From positions 5,935,456 through 5,999,455 of the forward strand of contig JAEVLN010000002.1 in NCBI GenBank assembly GCA_018350325.1: 64,000 bases of DNA. Reading direction: 5' to 3'. The translations under genes were made by a program, and so were the position numbers. This stretch comes from Globodera rostochiensis (taxonomy: Eukaryota > Nematoda > Chromadorea > Rhabditida > Heteroderidae). The notes beneath the pieces are model-generated. The model was not told the origin of the DNA. It saw only the letters and a program-made list of their open reading frames with translations, and ran no database searches. Below, in pieces: positions 1-13,073 of the stretch (positions are counted from its first letter, which is position 1; each line of letters begins with the position of its first letter).

Positions 1-165
1 TTTAGGGGTATACGTTTAATAAAATTGGTAACTAATTATAAAAAACAAATTACAAAAGCTTATATCTCTTTATTCAATTTTAATAAAAAATGACAAAATG
101 TCACGCAAAATTCAAAAATTTTACTAGCGCTAACACCATCGCAAAAAAATCTTTCCGAAAAAATA

Positions 166-325
166 CCACCATTAGGGGTGCTTAACCCGGCCGGATCCAA
201 CCCCCGGATACCGGTTATCCCGGATGCTGGACAACCAGATACCGGTCCCGGATAATTTGCCCAAAACACCCGGATACCGGTCCCGGTCCCGGTTCCGGAT
301 ACCCGTTCTTGTCCAACCCTAATTA
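166..325. repeat. CCGG-rich low-complexity inverted-repeat island
   Basis: A GC-rich patch in AT-rich DNA, built from degenerate copies of words such as CCCGGATACCGG. It is bounded by the imperfect inverted ends ATTAGGGGTG and CAACCCTAAT. The ends resemble those of the larger element at 56928-57907, so it is probably a short non-autonomous member of that class. I found no clear target duplication. Confidence 0.5.
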
Positions 326-329
326 GAAC

Positions 330-2030
330 CATAAAACAAACAATTTATAATTAAAAGCTTCGTGAAATGTATTAAATATTTTGGATCTCTTTAATCTATT
401 ATAGAAGCATTTACAAAATTTCTAATATCTATACCGAATAAACATTATTGATTACAAATAAGGTCTTCACTAGGCACCAAGCTTAAAATAATGGGTTGAG
501 CAAATTGATTTTTATCGCCATGGCTTTGCTTTGATCAAAAAAAAGAACGCACGTTTTTACGCCCCATTTAACGCGCTTACAATTCATCTATTCGAATACC
601 TCACAAATTTGTCAGCTGGATCAAAATATATTAAGTTGAAGGGACCGGGATTTTGGAAAAACCCGAGATTTTCCGGGACCAGAAAAACCGGGCTCAGAAA
701 AACCGAGACCAAGATTTTCAACCGGGACCAACTAGGGCTTTCAAGAGAGAAATTTTTCTTTTATTAAATACTAAACATTTAATTTCCCGGCATTAAATAT
801 TGTTGATCTTCATCTTCAACGTCTTTGGCACTGAAGACGGTATCATTTCATGCCCGACAAGCCTCGGGCGTTTTGGCAGCGATAATACACCGGCATATGT
901 ATCTCACAAATTAAAAACTCGAGAAAAAAACATTGCATTAACTTTTTGTAAAAACGATGAAGATATATGTACATAAATTTTAATGCATTCGCATTATTAT
1001 TAATTTTTTGAATATTTTCTTTATTTTGCTTATTTGTCTTCCGTGTAAAGTTTATGCATTTATCGAGTTGTGCCTGTCCCGACTGTTTAAAATTTTTGGT
1101 TGCATCGTGAACATCTTAATATAATTTTATTTACGCATATCGTTACATATGATTTATCCCAATATGTCACCCGCTAGCTACTTTATAATAAATTCAGCTG
1201 CAGACTTTATTTATTCGTTACGAAGCGTTTTTATGTACGTTTGTAAAATTTCTTTTTCATAACATTTATTTTGTTTACCATTTTAGCTAGGGATTCAGAA
1301 TCAAATACATTTCTAACCTAAGTCGATTTAATATTTTTGATTAATTTTATAATTTATTTTATAATTAAAATTTTTTTGTTGGTTATTTTTTTTTTATTAT
1401 TTAATTGACAATATGCATAATCTTCTTTTTGTTATTTAAAGTTTGATCAAACATTGATAATATGTAATATAACAGTTATTTTCTTTTTCACAGTCAATGC
1501 GATAAGATTTTTAAAATTAATTTAATGAAATATATTTTTAGATTTGGCTTTCTTAAATTAGCTTTTGCAAATTAATATTTGCATTATTTCTTGTTTCTAA
1601 TTTTGTTGGTTTTGTATAATGAATATTTTTGGGTTGAATAAAAAACATGGGCTTTCAAAAGCATCGGCTCAGATTTGTTAGCCAATCAAACTTTTATTTT
1701 TTGAATGGATTAATTTTTTAAATTTTACATGGAAAGTGTTTTAAAGAATAATTTGTTAGAAAAGACGCGCGATTGTTTTAGCCATTTTGATAATTGACAC
1801 TTTCATAATTATTATATTGTTTATTAGTCATTTAAGCATTCTTTTTTTATAAGATAATGAATTAAATTTTTATTCTTGAGATTAATATTTGTTTAATCCG
1901 CTTTTCCTTATGTTAAAACCTAAATAAATAGAACATAAATCAAAAAGCCCGTGATGATTTATTATTTATACAATTCAAAATAAATCAAAAAATTAATGAT
2001 GAAATTTTTTAGGGTTTTTAGTTTTATTTA
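330..2030. other. AT-rich stretch without a recognisable gene
   Basis: Mostly T-rich AT DNA. One low-complexity patch at about 640-745 is made of GGGACC / AAACCGGG words and is a degenerate cousin of the other low-complexity islands. Short GC-richer patches near 830-900 and 1070-1200 give no convincing reading frame. I see no RNA gene or known repeat. Confidence 0.5.
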
Positions 2031-2032
2031 GG

Positions 2033-2157
2033 GTTGGTTCCGGGGGGCGGGGAAACCGAGGATCCGCGGCCATTCTCATCCCCGTCCCTCGCCCCCGGGT
2101 TCGCCCATCCCCGAAAACATGGATCCCCGGTTTATCCCCGCCGGGGACGGGGATAAA
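2033..2157. repeat. GGGGA/CCCCG low-complexity island
   Basis: Dense C/G words (CCCCGG, GGGGAC) between TTTAGGGTTGG on the left and TGCACCCTTAAA on the right, a loose inverted pair. It has the same design as 166-325: AGGGTTG-type ends around a self-complementary GC-rich core. Confidence 0.4.
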
Positions 2158-2269
2158 AATGCACCCTTAAAGGTGGCACTTTCCGGTGAAAATTCATTTC
2201 TTGGTCTGCGATAATAAAGAGAAAGAATTTTGTGGACAAGTATTTCTCATAACTTTCCAAATTAACCCT

Positions 2270-2455
2270 TAAACATTCGCTTTGTGTAACATGCACACAT
2301 TTAGTATTTTTTGGTCCATTTTTGAATGGACGCGACACTATTCGATGTGGAAATGAATGAATTGGTGTTGCAGAGAGGGGGATGGTTGAGAGAAAGCAAA
2401 ATAAGCGAGGGCAGAGAAAGAGGGGAAGAGAAAGTTTTAAATTGAGGAGTGCGGG
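2270..2455 (+). repeat. Half-copy of the 15.3-16.4 kb foldback repeat
   Basis: Shares with 15340-15560 the same order of blocks: a TTTTTTGGT.CATT..GAATGGACGC stretch, then ATGAATGAATTGGTGT, then a purine-rich tract with GGCAGAGAAAGAGGGGAAGAGAAAG. Only one arm is present here, which suggests a solo or truncated copy. Confidence 0.55.
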
Positions 2456-2457
2456 TC

Positions 2458-4680
2458 AATTAGCAATTTAATAGATATTAAAATATTTTTATAATATATT
2501 ATTTATCTTCAATTTTTTTAGAAAAAGAATTTTATTACACTATTTAGGGTTTTCTATTTTTGATTTTATTTGAAAAAGCTTTAAACGCTTCTGTGCGTCC
2601 CTGTAACGAATTGCGCATTTTCGCTTTTTAAATCTTAATTAAATTGAGGATATTATAATACAAGAATTGTTAACATTTTGATTATTTTAATTTTTGTATG
2701 TTTACCCCTCTGACTTAGATCGGCTTTTGTGATCAATGTCATCGCCATTGGCACAAATTAAAAACGGATCGCGCTCCATTATAATATTGATTAGTTTATT
2801 CAAGTCAGATAGGTTTTGATCGTGAAAAATTCCGGGTTTTAACCACTTTTATTTATTTTCATTTCAAAACATTATATTAATTATTAAGAACTGAGTTGTG
2901 TATTTTTGGAAACCTTTTTTTATGAAAATCAGTTTCTGATATTGTTTTAATAAGATTTACATCGTCCTGTTTAATGTTAGTATGTTTTTCATTGTTTTTA
3001 TAATTTAAACTTAAATGGTTGTTCAATAAATATTAAGAATGCTAGGTAAACTAAAGACGCATCTATTTAAACTAATTTTGCAAGTATTGTTAACATGATT
3101 GTTTTAATATTTTGTGATAATTCCTATTTTTGATTGTGTTTTGTAAAATTATTAAAAGCTTCTTTCCATGGACAAAAGCACGCCCCGAAAAAGTTTACTC
3201 AGGAATGGTCTTAATCTATGAATATTTTATTTGTTTTTTAATATATGGATTTAATTTACAAAAATTATATTGGTAGGTGACTCGCGGCATTTTCGCCTAT
3301 GTCTTTACTAATGCTATCAGTGACTTCATTAAAGTATTTTTACTTTAAAATAATAGTTTTTTAATGAATGTGCCGAGGCGGAAATTGTTTTTTTTTATGA
3401 TGACAACGAAGACATTTGCCGTCAGTGACGAGTGGAGGTCGTGCTTGATTACTTGATCAGTAAAGATGGAATTTATCTACAATATAATCGCCTCAGAGGA
3501 GGAAAAAAAATTTGTTCCTTTTGACAGCGTGGTGGAGCTGCCCTAACTTTAAATTTTTGACTTTTTAAAAACTAAATTGTCCAGAGCTTTAAAATTTATA
3601 CGATAGACAAAGCTTGAATAATATTTTTTGATTTATTTTTTATTAAATTTTGTTTTATCTCTGCTTCATATATGATCGCAACTTTTCCACTCGTCTTATT
3701 CGAGCATACTTCAGCGAAAAACTGTTCCACTCTCAAAAGCGAAACCTCAAGCTCGAGTTCATCGAGTTGAAGCGTTATTATCCCGTTTCAAAAAATGTGT
3801 AACTTAATATAAACCTCTAATCATTTTATGATTTTTAATTTGTATTAGAAATATTCATTTGTAATTAATCAAGCGCTAATTTGTTTAACATTTAGAGATT
3901 GCCAATTTACTAATTTAACAAATTTATAAGTTTTAAAATTAAGATATATTTTATAACAATTTGATGCATATTTTAAGGGGATGCCTTTATTTTAATTGTA
4001 TAAATAATATGTAAATGGAAATTTATAATGATATTTGTGTTTTATCAGATATTTTATAATTTTGTGAAATATCAGCTTTTGGTTAGCACCTGCAAGACTC
4101 ATTTAATGATTTTTATGAACTTTTTTGTAGAAATGTTTATGATTTACATATATTCTTATTTACTTCAATTTTTTTAGGTGTTTCGTTGGCTAGAATCCAA
4201 CTTTTTTGAATTTTTTGGCATCAACAAAGGATTAGTTAAAAAAAATTAAATGTATGAACATGCTAACCGAAACGATGGTGACGGTGATAGACTGGTAGGT
4301 TTTTTGTAATTATCAATCAAGCAATCGTTTTAAGGAGCGAACCGCTGAGCGTGGAATTTAAGGACCTGATGATTTGTTTGCATTTTTGCTTCAAAATTTG
4401 AGTTCTATTTTTTATATTAAAAATTGGTTTTTTATCTTGTGCCACAATATGAAATTCTTTGTATGTATTTTTTTAAAGTTTATCTTTTTTGTTTTAAATT
4501 CATTTGGGATACTACAAAATTTATCATTGTTGCATTAAATTTAACAATTTTTATGTTTCTTCTAGTCTACATATCAAATTTACAACACTTTCCACTTTGG
4601 TCTCATACTTTTAACCTTTATTTGGAAAAAAGCAAATATTGTTACATTTTTAAACCTTTTTTCAGTTTTATATTTTATTA
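2458..4680. other. AT-rich stretch with exon-like islands, no established gene
   Basis: T-rich DNA in which short GC-richer islands often sit just after TTTTAG and before GTAGGT, for example around 2718-2785, 3264-3330, 4179-4235 and 4252-4296. Two have protein-like open frames on +: 3466-3546, beginning MEFIYNIIASEEEKKF, and about 3662-3802, ending in a run rich in K, R, E and Y. None matches a family I recognise. They could be exons of a long-intron gene or relics of one. The 2718-2785 and 3271-3300 islands resemble sequence near 46620-46700. Confidence 0.3.
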
Positions 4681-4689
4681 TTTTTGTAT

Positions 4690-4836
4690 AATAAGCAAGC
4701 GTGCTCACGGATACGAATTTTCGTATCCGTCCGTCCTCAAAAGTCCATTTCCGTTATCCGTCCGTATCCGTGACGTTCCAAAATTCCATATTCGGATATC
4801 CGTCCGCGGATGTCCGCGGATATCCGCTTTATTTAA
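4690..4836. repeat. GGATATCCG low-complexity palindromic island
   Basis: Built from repeated, mutually complementary words (GTATCCGTCCG, GGATATCCG, CCGCGGAT). Open frames crossing it are by-products of the repetition and should not be called genes. Confidence 0.5.
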
Positions 4837-5029
4837 AAATCACTAGAGTTTTCTCCAAAGTTCGAATAAATGATTTTTCAAAGCGATTTTTTCCGATCGC
4901 GTTATTGTCTGATTAAAATAAATCGAAATTGATATGTATTGAGCTTAACAAGAAAATTTTAAAGGATAAGAATGTCAATTTTTTCCAAAAAAGATTTTAC
5001 GGTATGAATTGTTAACATTTTTGTTGGAA

Positions 5030-5130
5030 AAATTTCAAAAATTTTTTGAAAATTCTGCTTTACTGCTGGGGGGGAGGGGGTTGGGAGTCGGCGGTGCCGA
5101 TAGGGCCGCCGAGAGAAAAAATTGAATATT
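5030..5130 (+). repeat. Dispersed repeat with G-run and GTCGGCGGTGCCGATAGG core
   Basis: A diverged second copy lies at about 14070-14195. Both have TTCAAAATTTTTTGA..ATTCTGCTTTAC, then a G-run, then GTCGGCGGTGCCGATAGG and GCCGCCGAGA, then A-rich sequence. The copy here has a short G-run and the other has an extreme one. Confidence 0.6.
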
Positions 5131-5134
5131 TAAA

Positions 5135-6190
5135 GACTTATGCTAAGAAAAATCGGCCAATTTTTAGGTAATTGAGTTCTAAAATAAACTAATTATTAAT
5201 GTAAATGCTTAAAATTTATTTTTTATGTCTGATTTTTTCCAAAAAGTTATAGGAATACTCAAAGAAGAGTAATGTATAAAAGCAAAAATTTAGTGATTAA
5301 TATTAATATTTAAAAGTCCTTAAAATTGTTTGATTTGAACAATGCTTAATCAAAGCGTTAGACTTTATTGCATCGTAATCACAAAGGCACTCGTTGTTTA
5401 TTCTATTAATTTGAAGGTTTATTCTATAATTTATAAATTCGTTGTTTTTTAATTATTTATCTTCCCAATATCATAATTTGATAAACCAAACCTTAAAAAT
5501 AATATTCTTGATATTATTTAGCTATTTTATCTGATTCGTATTTTTGAACTTTTTGACGACTTTAATATATTTATAATATTTAGCATCATTTTTTAGGTTT
5601 GAAAACAAGCTTTGATTAGTGTTGCTTGTTGCAAAAACCTTGCATCAATCTATCTGTAGAATCAGATTGGCTGGTAGGTAATCATAACTCGAGTTAAATG
5701 TTTGTTGATTTATTTTATAAATATTTTGTGTGGAAATTTGCAAAGATTCTGAAGTTGGTTTGTCTAAAAGAATTTCTTATTTTTAATTCATATTTGTCAG
5801 TTATTTAATATTTCAGCATATTTAAATAATTTTAATTAATATTTTCAAGGGTTTGAAATGGTATTACTTTGGTAAATACTTATTAATTAAATGTTGCCAG
5901 TATTAATGAGGTATTTTAATTAACCTATCCATTTCATAATTTTCATTATAAATTAATTGAAAATTGTTTATGAAAAATAATTTAGTTTTTGACTTTGACT
6001 TTATTACATCAAAATATATTATTAACCATAAGTCTAGATGTGAATGACTATCTTTAAATCAGTTATGTAATCTCTGAATCGGCTCTTTAAATGGATCTTT
6101 TCACAATAATACTGTGTGCTGTCAGAACTTCCAATAATCTTGTTCGGCTTCGGTGGTTGAACTGGACATTTAATTATGTACGAAATTGTT
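5135..6190. other. AT-rich stretch, nothing recognised
   Basis: No open frame of interest on either strand. One exon-like island at about 5597-5678 follows TTTTTTAG and precedes GTAGGTAATC, but all three frames contain stops. Confidence 0.4.
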
Positions 6191-6196
6191 TGTTCA

Positions 6197-6650
6197 ACAA
6201 AAAATAAAATAAAGGCAAAACACAGAAAAATAAGCCCTTACAAATTTGAGCTTTGAAACACAAAGGAATTCTTATTAATTAACCTAACGACATTTATAAT
6301 AATTGTTTACTTCGGCATGATGATCAAAAATAAATACAATTTATACCTATCTGACACGCGTCTTTTGCTTCTGCGTCGATGACACAAATTAAGCAAGTAA
6401 AAAACAATAGAAAAATTTACTATTTGGCACTTAACAATTTGCTGCAAGATCGGTCGTGCCTCAATTCATAAAAACTATTTGTTTTAATTATTCTGGTTTA
6501 ACAAGCAAAGATTCTTCTTGACAAAATTTAATAATTTAATTGTCTGTATATTTATACTTTATAATTTAATGTAACATATTACCAGTTATAGAAATAATTT
6601 TATTGGTCCAAATTAACTACAAAATGCTATTTCCCAATTAACCATCAGGT
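6197..6650 (+). repeat. Diverged repeat, paired with 40423-41230
   Basis: Contains AAAATAAAGGCAAA.CACAGA, TTTACTTCGGCATGATGATC, GCTTCTGCGTCGATGACACA, TGGCACTTAACAATTT and GGTTTAACAAGC.AAGATTC. All recur in the same order and orientation at 40423-41230. A tandem third copy of the central part lies at 39760-40070. The GC-richer words are better conserved than the AT spacers. Function unknown. Confidence 0.65.
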
Positions 6651-7044
6651 TTATTGTTATTGTGGGCATAAAAATATATTTAAATTAGTTTTTAATACAA
6701 TTTTATTATAGTTTCGAAATGTCTCGAATTATGTGTACCAAAGCATGAATCTAATTAATTTTGTTTAAATATTATAACTTTTATAAGAAAAATATTAAAA
6801 TTTTGATTTTTACTATTTATAATACCAAATTGTCACAATCGACTGAACTTTTAAATTATCTTATGAAACATTCAAATAATTTGATACAAAATTATAAATG
6901 TTTATTAAATACTTTTCGGGACTCTAAATTCCATACTGATACTTACAATGTGATAAGATCTTTTTTAATTGTAAACTAATACCATTAGCGCAGATATTTA
7001 TTTAGTTTTATTAAAATAGTTTCATCAGTTTAAATTGCTACTTT

Positions 7045-7220
7045 TATTTTTTAGCTATTCGGCGGACTCTGGGTATCCGCGCACATGTCCCGACGCCTCT
7101 CGGGCTACAGAGCTATATAAAATAACTCAGCGCCCGGGAGGAACAAAACGACTTTCTTTTTCTCTTCATCATCCGGATAAGGAGAGGAAGGACGGAGCCA
7201 ATCATTCAACCTTTTCTTAA
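7045..7220 (+). repeat. GC-rich island paired with 41255-41400
   Basis: An island after TTTTTTAG that includes CTCTGGGTAT, GGGTCCCGACGCCTC-like sequence, AGCTATATAAAATAACTCAG and GAGGAACAAAACGAC. The copy at 41255-41400 keeps these blocks but differs by indels that shift every reading frame, which argues against coding. Confidence 0.55.
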
Positions 7221-7224
7221 ATTT

Positions 7225-9780
7225 GTTTAATTTTAGCAATAGAATCAAACTAATATTTTTTTATTAGTAAATTTTGTTTGTTCTCAAAAATTGCTTAATT
7301 TGATATTTTGTGTTAAGATAAACCATCTCTATTACAATTGAAAAAACAAGAATTGTTTGGGTTTTAAATGGTTTAATATTTATTTATTCATATTTTATAC
7401 TTAAATTTATTTATGCATTTATTTTTTCCGTTTCAATTTGTATTTTTTAGAATATATTAAAATGTTTTGGAATTAAAAAGTTTTATTTATTATATCTTAG
7501 CTTATTATATAATTCTCTTATTTTATCGTGAATATATCAAACACCAAAAACACGCACTTCGCAGCAGTCCGCGCCGTAAAATGTATTGTTTTTCTTCTCA
7601 TCACACTTTATTTCTTTTTCGGTTCAACTTTTGCCTTTCACTTCATTTTTACGAAGATTGATGTTAAAATACGCACACCTTTATTTTTCTTCTTGTTTTT
7701 GAATTTTTAAGACGTTGTTTAAATTCAAATTTTAGATCGGCTATTAAATATTTTAGCCAAAAATAATATCAATATGTCCCAAAAAGCTGAGTCGTTATAA
7801 AATAGAATTTTTTTTAATGTGCATCTTTCCTTAATCAGAGAATTCATTGATTCATGTTAAAAATTTAAGATAAAAGGTTTTAAATAATCTTAGTTACTTT
7901 TTAAAACGTTCTAATAAATAAACATATTTAAATTCATTGATGTATGATTTTCTAAAAATTAGTTTTTGAACAATGATGTTCGGCTATTGCAAAATTTCTA
8001 ATTTTATTTAAAATATTTAGTTTTAATTATTCTCTAGCCTTTGTTGATATTTAATCCATTGCTAAATTATCAGATAATATTGTCAATTGTTTTATTTTGC
8101 AGTACTTGTATCTTTACATTATACATATCGGTAAGAGGTAATCATTGTTAAATTCTCGAGTATTTTATTTAAAACCATTTGCATCTTTTAAAATATAGCC
8201 AATTAATCCCGGCGGCTAACGATCCCCTGTTGATATCAACAGAAATCGCTACAATTGTCGTATTTAAGTTAAATTTATATTCACCTTTAATTGTTTTCTT
8301 TTATTAATCCATTATTTGATATTTATTTGATGAGCAGTTTATTGATATTTTAGTTTTTCCATCTTATGAAGAAATTTAAAATTCCAACACCGCTCATTCG
8401 ATTTTTATTTTTGCTTGCTCGAAGTATTGAATGCACATGGCATTTTTAAAAAAAATCACAATTCCAACATGCTGTTGTGGCAAAAGGTAGTTAATATTTT
8501 TATTACATTTATTTAAATCTTTTAATTGAATTCTGCCGCAGTCGTGCTCTTTAAAAATTTAGTATTTGAATTGTCCTATTAATATAATGTACACCAATAT
8601 TTTGCAAAATTTTTTTTATTTTCCACCTTTGTTTTGGCGCGCTTAAGACACCCAGCTTTGTACCGGACTAAATATTCTTCCAGTATTTCCGCGCAGTGTC
8701 CCAGATATAAAAATTTGCGCCTTTTTTTATTTTATTGAACATCTACAGCTATAGCAATTTAATTACTTTTATTAAAATGCTTTTTCTATAGCATCCTTGT
8801 CCGTCCGTCATGTTTGTAGTGTCTCATAAGACAAGATGTCTTATCGCAAGGTCCAGTAGCTCGACTTGGAACCCTTTTAATGTAGATAATTATCTTTAGT
8901 TTATAAATTTCATGCAACATGACTATTATACATCATTACATAAAAATATTAAAACATGATTTCTGTTATTTTCATTCGAGCATTTAGAATCAATTTGAAT
9001 AGCTATGAGATTATTTATTTTTGTTGATAACCTTTTTAAAAACTCCAGTTTTTTGATTGTGAATTACACAAGCCTGCAGGTTATGCCAACAAATGTTAGG
9101 CAACATAAATATCACACAATATTCTTAAAACAATTTACTTAAGTTAAATGTTTTATAAAATACGTTAGATGACCATGATTTGTGCTATATATTCTTCAAG
9201 CAATGAATTATTAATTTGTTTAATTAAAGTTTGCTATTAATAATTCTTTAATTTGAAATAGTAAATAATACTTCACATTTTAAATGTTTTCACAAACGAA
9301 ACATTTTATTTTGTTTTTTGTTTATTTAAGCATAATATTTTTAAATTTTTTAGAAAAATTTATAACATCTTATTTTAAGCTATTCATATTAATCTGTTTA
9401 TTTCAGTTTTTTTAATAAATTTATTTAAATTGTTGTTTTAAAGAAAGGTCTAGTTAGTTTGCATCGTATATTTTATTAAACAATTATTTAAACCATTTTT
9501 TAAATTGAATCAATCAATGTTATATTTTCATTTTAAAAGAAAAACAATTTTGCATATTTTCGAAATTATTTACTTTTATAAGATTGATTATACCACCACT
9601 ATAGACAACATTATGCTCATTGGCAAAAACTTAATTTAGACAAGACTATATTACCTTTTACTAAGATTTAAAGACAATTTTTCATTCTAGGTCCTTGTTA
9701 ATATGCTGATGGTTTCTTTTCTATTCTTAAATTCCTTTTCCGGAAAATTTTCAGTCCGTTCTCACGCAGACTTGACTTTC
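7225..9780. other. AT-rich stretch with small conserved islands
   Basis: No gene seen. The island 8193-8262 (CATTTGCATCTTTT, ATAGCCAAT.AATCCCGGCGGC, GAAATCGCTACAATTGT-like) recurs at 41608-41680, continuing the collinear pairing of 6.2-10 kb with 40.4-41.9 kb. Islands near 8640-8720 and 8795-8870 are unexplained. Confidence 0.4.
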
Positions 9781-9804
9781 GGGGCTCGCGTAGTTGTTGT
9801 TTTA

Positions 9805-10540
9805 AATTTAAAAAAATACAGACAATTACTTAATCAATATTTTAAGATATGTTTGTAAATAACTTGATAACATTAAGTTCAAAATTTTTTATTTCTTATT
9901 GCACATCAATTTGTTTTTATTTCTTAATACAATCCGCCGACTTTATGTCGTGTTGTTATTATTAAGTGCCACAGAGCGGCACAATATAGAAGGTGCGCTT
10001 TCCTTCCTTGGCCTTCAATTTGAAAATACATTTTGATAATTTAATTTTTTCATCATTATATTTTTTACTAGTCATTTAAGAATCTTGTGCTTATCCGATA
10101 GATTTATATTCGATTTCTTAATTTATTTTTTGAAATTCACATTTGTTAATTTGCTTAATTTTTATTAATTTGTCATCATTATTTTTGGATTTTTCAACGA
10201 TGTCGCACAGCATCACAATGGCTCCAATGTTTTCCTAGTAATTTTTAATTAGACTGAGATTTATTATTAAAGATTTCTTTACAATAGTTATTTTTAAATA
10301 ATTAAAAGTTAATGAGCTGATTAACATAATCCATAATTTTTTAAAAAATTTAATATAATGTATGCAAGGGTTTTCTGTAAATTAAAAAAAAATACACAGC
10401 TAATTACTTAATCAATATTCTAAGATATGTTTTAAATTTGTCATGAATTAAATTCCTAAATCTAATCCATTTTAATACAATCCCGCCGCTTTATGTCGTA
10501 ATTGTTATTGTTAAGCACCATTTCAATCCAAATTATTTAT
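9805..10540 (+). repeat. Tandemly duplicated island, third copy at 41826-41940
   Basis: The block ACTTAATCAATATT.TAAGATATG, then AATACAATCC.GCCG.CTTTATGTCG, then TTGTTATTATTAAGTGCCA occurs at about 9820-9990 and again at 10390-10525 (offset about 570 bp). It appears once more at 41826-41940, so three diverged copies share one conserved core of about 45 bp. Confidence 0.6.
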
Positions 10541-11990
10541 TTGAATATTTTATGTTTGTGCCAAGTTCACACATTAAATTGCTTGGAAATATTGCGAAGC
10601 ATCGCCCGAAGCAGTTCAATGATGATATGCCAAGCGCCTACCGATAAAGAGGCAGCACTGAAGCCGTACGCAGCATTTTTAACAAATATTTGTTTTTTGT
10701 GTTGTTATTTATTTATGTTGAATTAATTTTATCTATTTTTTATTGTCTGTTGTTTATTATATCTATGGATATTTGGTTTTCTTATTTCTAAATTTCCATA
10801 TATTATTATTAAAAACTCATTGTTTATGTATATTAGCATAATCCTTAATATTGATTTTATTTAATTTTTAGATGTTCATGTATTGACGTACTTTTTTCAA
10901 AAGCTAAATTTTACATATTTGATAAAAAATTACTAAACGTTGAAATAGATCAAAAATATATATTGCAAAAAAATGTCATAATTTTTTTTTAAATTAATGA
11001 TAACAAAAATTAATTTATAAAACAAAGCGATTTATTTTTATTGTGGAATCATGTGGCTCCATCTGATAAACGGTTGTAGGGTTTAATTTTCATTTCACGG
11101 TGGCAGGATTGTTTTTAAGGATTTTTTTTTTATAAATGTTTTAAAATTTTTCACAATTACTTAATTGTTTGAATAGGCTATGATGGTAATTAATTAAATT
11201 GGAGAATTTATTTCAATCTCCGAATTGAGTTGGAGACGGAGACAAAGGGAGTCGTATACAGAGTATCGACATGATTCAGTTTATCATTTGGCCACATTGA
11301 CTCAGCCCGCATTTGACAACACCCATAATCTATTAGACCTAACCTTATCCATTTTCTCATTTTATATTTTGGACAATAAATTTTATTCTTTGTTTGTGTC
11401 TGAGACACACCAATGGCAACGCCTGTCCGCAACTCAAATTGATGTAACCACAGAGTAACAGGTATTCGGTGTTGTGAACCTGGGAAAAGGCGATTTCCGC
11501 GGCCCCCTCCGCTAAGAATAAAAAAAATTATATAATACCATCTGTCGCTCGCAAAGGAATTTCTCAACCTCTGAACTTCAATGGATTTATTACATTGCAG
11601 CATTATTAAGTTCAGTGCGCCGCGCAAAGACTCGTTTCTCGTCATCATTTAATGAATTGGTTATTATAATTTGAAGGTGCCTCAATGCTTTCGATTGACT
11701 TAAAATTCCTATTTTATAGAAATCTACCCATCAGCCATTAACGATTATCTACTATCATAATAAAAAATAATTATTTATTTTTCAACTTATCGATTTTATT
11801 TAAGCTTGCATATATTTTCGCATTGGAATAATTATTTTATTATTTTAAACAAATAAATTGTTAACTATCTGTATGCGCGTTATAATTAGTTTTTTATTCA
11901 TTCAGGTTTTATTATTGTTCTTTTTTTACAAATTATAATATTTTATTTTGGCATTCAATCGGAAAAGCAAACGCGTAATGCTGTGTGCCT
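10540..11990. other. AT-rich stretch, no supported gene
   Basis: An island at 11205-11650 is open in places on both strands (a 146-codon frame on -), but the translation has no recognisable domain or codon pattern. An island at 10555-10680 on + reads protein-like for about 25 codons and then stops. I see nothing else. Confidence 0.35.
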
Positions 11991-11995
11991 AAAAA

Positions 11996-12224
11996 AACTT
12001 TGCGATCATGTTACCAAATATTTTTTTGCGGAGCTTATACATATTAGACAAAATATACATTTTCTGCAAAAAAACTATTTAATTAATTTGAAATGCAAAC
12101 GTGTTGAATCATCAATTTAGTTTTTAATGTTTTTTATTTTGTTTTATTGATGTTTTGTATTGATAAATGTAAATTTTCTTTAGATTATTTTAATAATTCA
12201 TTGAATCATCTGGCGTATAAATTA
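11996..12224 (+). repeat. 229-bp direct repeat, copy 1
   Basis: Nearly identical to 12845-13073 (849 bp apart). I see only a couple of single-base differences, for example in the CTGCAAAAAA.CTATTT segment. The copies diverge after GGCGTATAAATTA. This looks like a recent local duplication. Content is AT-rich and apparently non-coding. Confidence 0.85.
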
Positions 12225-12844
12225 TTTTTTTTATTTATGTTACTTTTATTTATTTCTTTATATTTTTGTGTTTTGAATTTTAGATTTTGATGATTTTGAA
12301 TCAATATGTTAAAGTACATAGAAGAATAAAAATACCAAACAACTAACAGGTTTATAAAATTTTAATTCTCCCATCCGCAGATCAGGTGCCCACATTCATG
12401 GACTGCTTTGCGAGCTGCTCCATTTTGCAGGCATAGCATAGTAAACTTTCATCTATTTTAAAACGGCACTTTTAATTTTAAAATATACATTTTTCTATAT
12501 GCATTTTGATGCTTTTTTAATTTTTTCTTTATAGCAATCGTATTTTTGTTATAATGTATTATGTTTTGCAAACACTGAAACCCAGCTAGAAACCGCTGGA
12601 CTTGAAGGAATGAAAGTAAAATTTATTATTCTTGTTAAATTTTTTCAATGTTATGAGCTGATCAATGGTATAAATTTATGCAATCAGGGACCAAGTTTTC
12701 GGTCTTTTTTAATTAGTTTAGTCATTCTGTATGCATGTTTTAATAAAAGTATATTTAAAAATCTTATTTAGACTTTCTAAAATACTGACAGTACCTTTTA
12801 CATTGTTTTAAATAATGATTTTTTTCGATTTGTTAAGATTAAGG

Positions 12845-13073
12845 AACTTTGCGATCATGTTACCAAATATTTTTTTGCGGAGCTTATACATATTAGACAA
12901 AATATACATTTTCTGCAAAAAAGCTATTTAATTAATTTGAAATGCAAACGTGTTGAATCATCAATTTAGTTTTTAATGTTTTTTATTTTGTTTTATTGAT
13001 GTTTTGTATTGATAAATGTAAATTTTTTTTAGATTATTTTAATAATTCATTGAATCATCTGGCGTATAAATTA
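12845..13073 (+). repeat. 229-bp direct repeat, copy 2
   Basis: Second copy of the repeat at 11996-12224 in the same orientation. The ~620 bp between the copies is unrelated AT-rich DNA. Confidence 0.85.

Noticed and set aside
6290..6420. C/D-box snoRNA (ATGATGA ... CTGA motifs)
   Set aside because: Motifs occur in the GC-richer islands, but terminal stems and C'/D' boxes are not convincing, and spacing varies between copies.
11208..11648. 146-codon minus-strand open frame
   Set aside because: No domain, no compositional support, and overlapping open frames on both strands. Likely chance in a GC-richer island.
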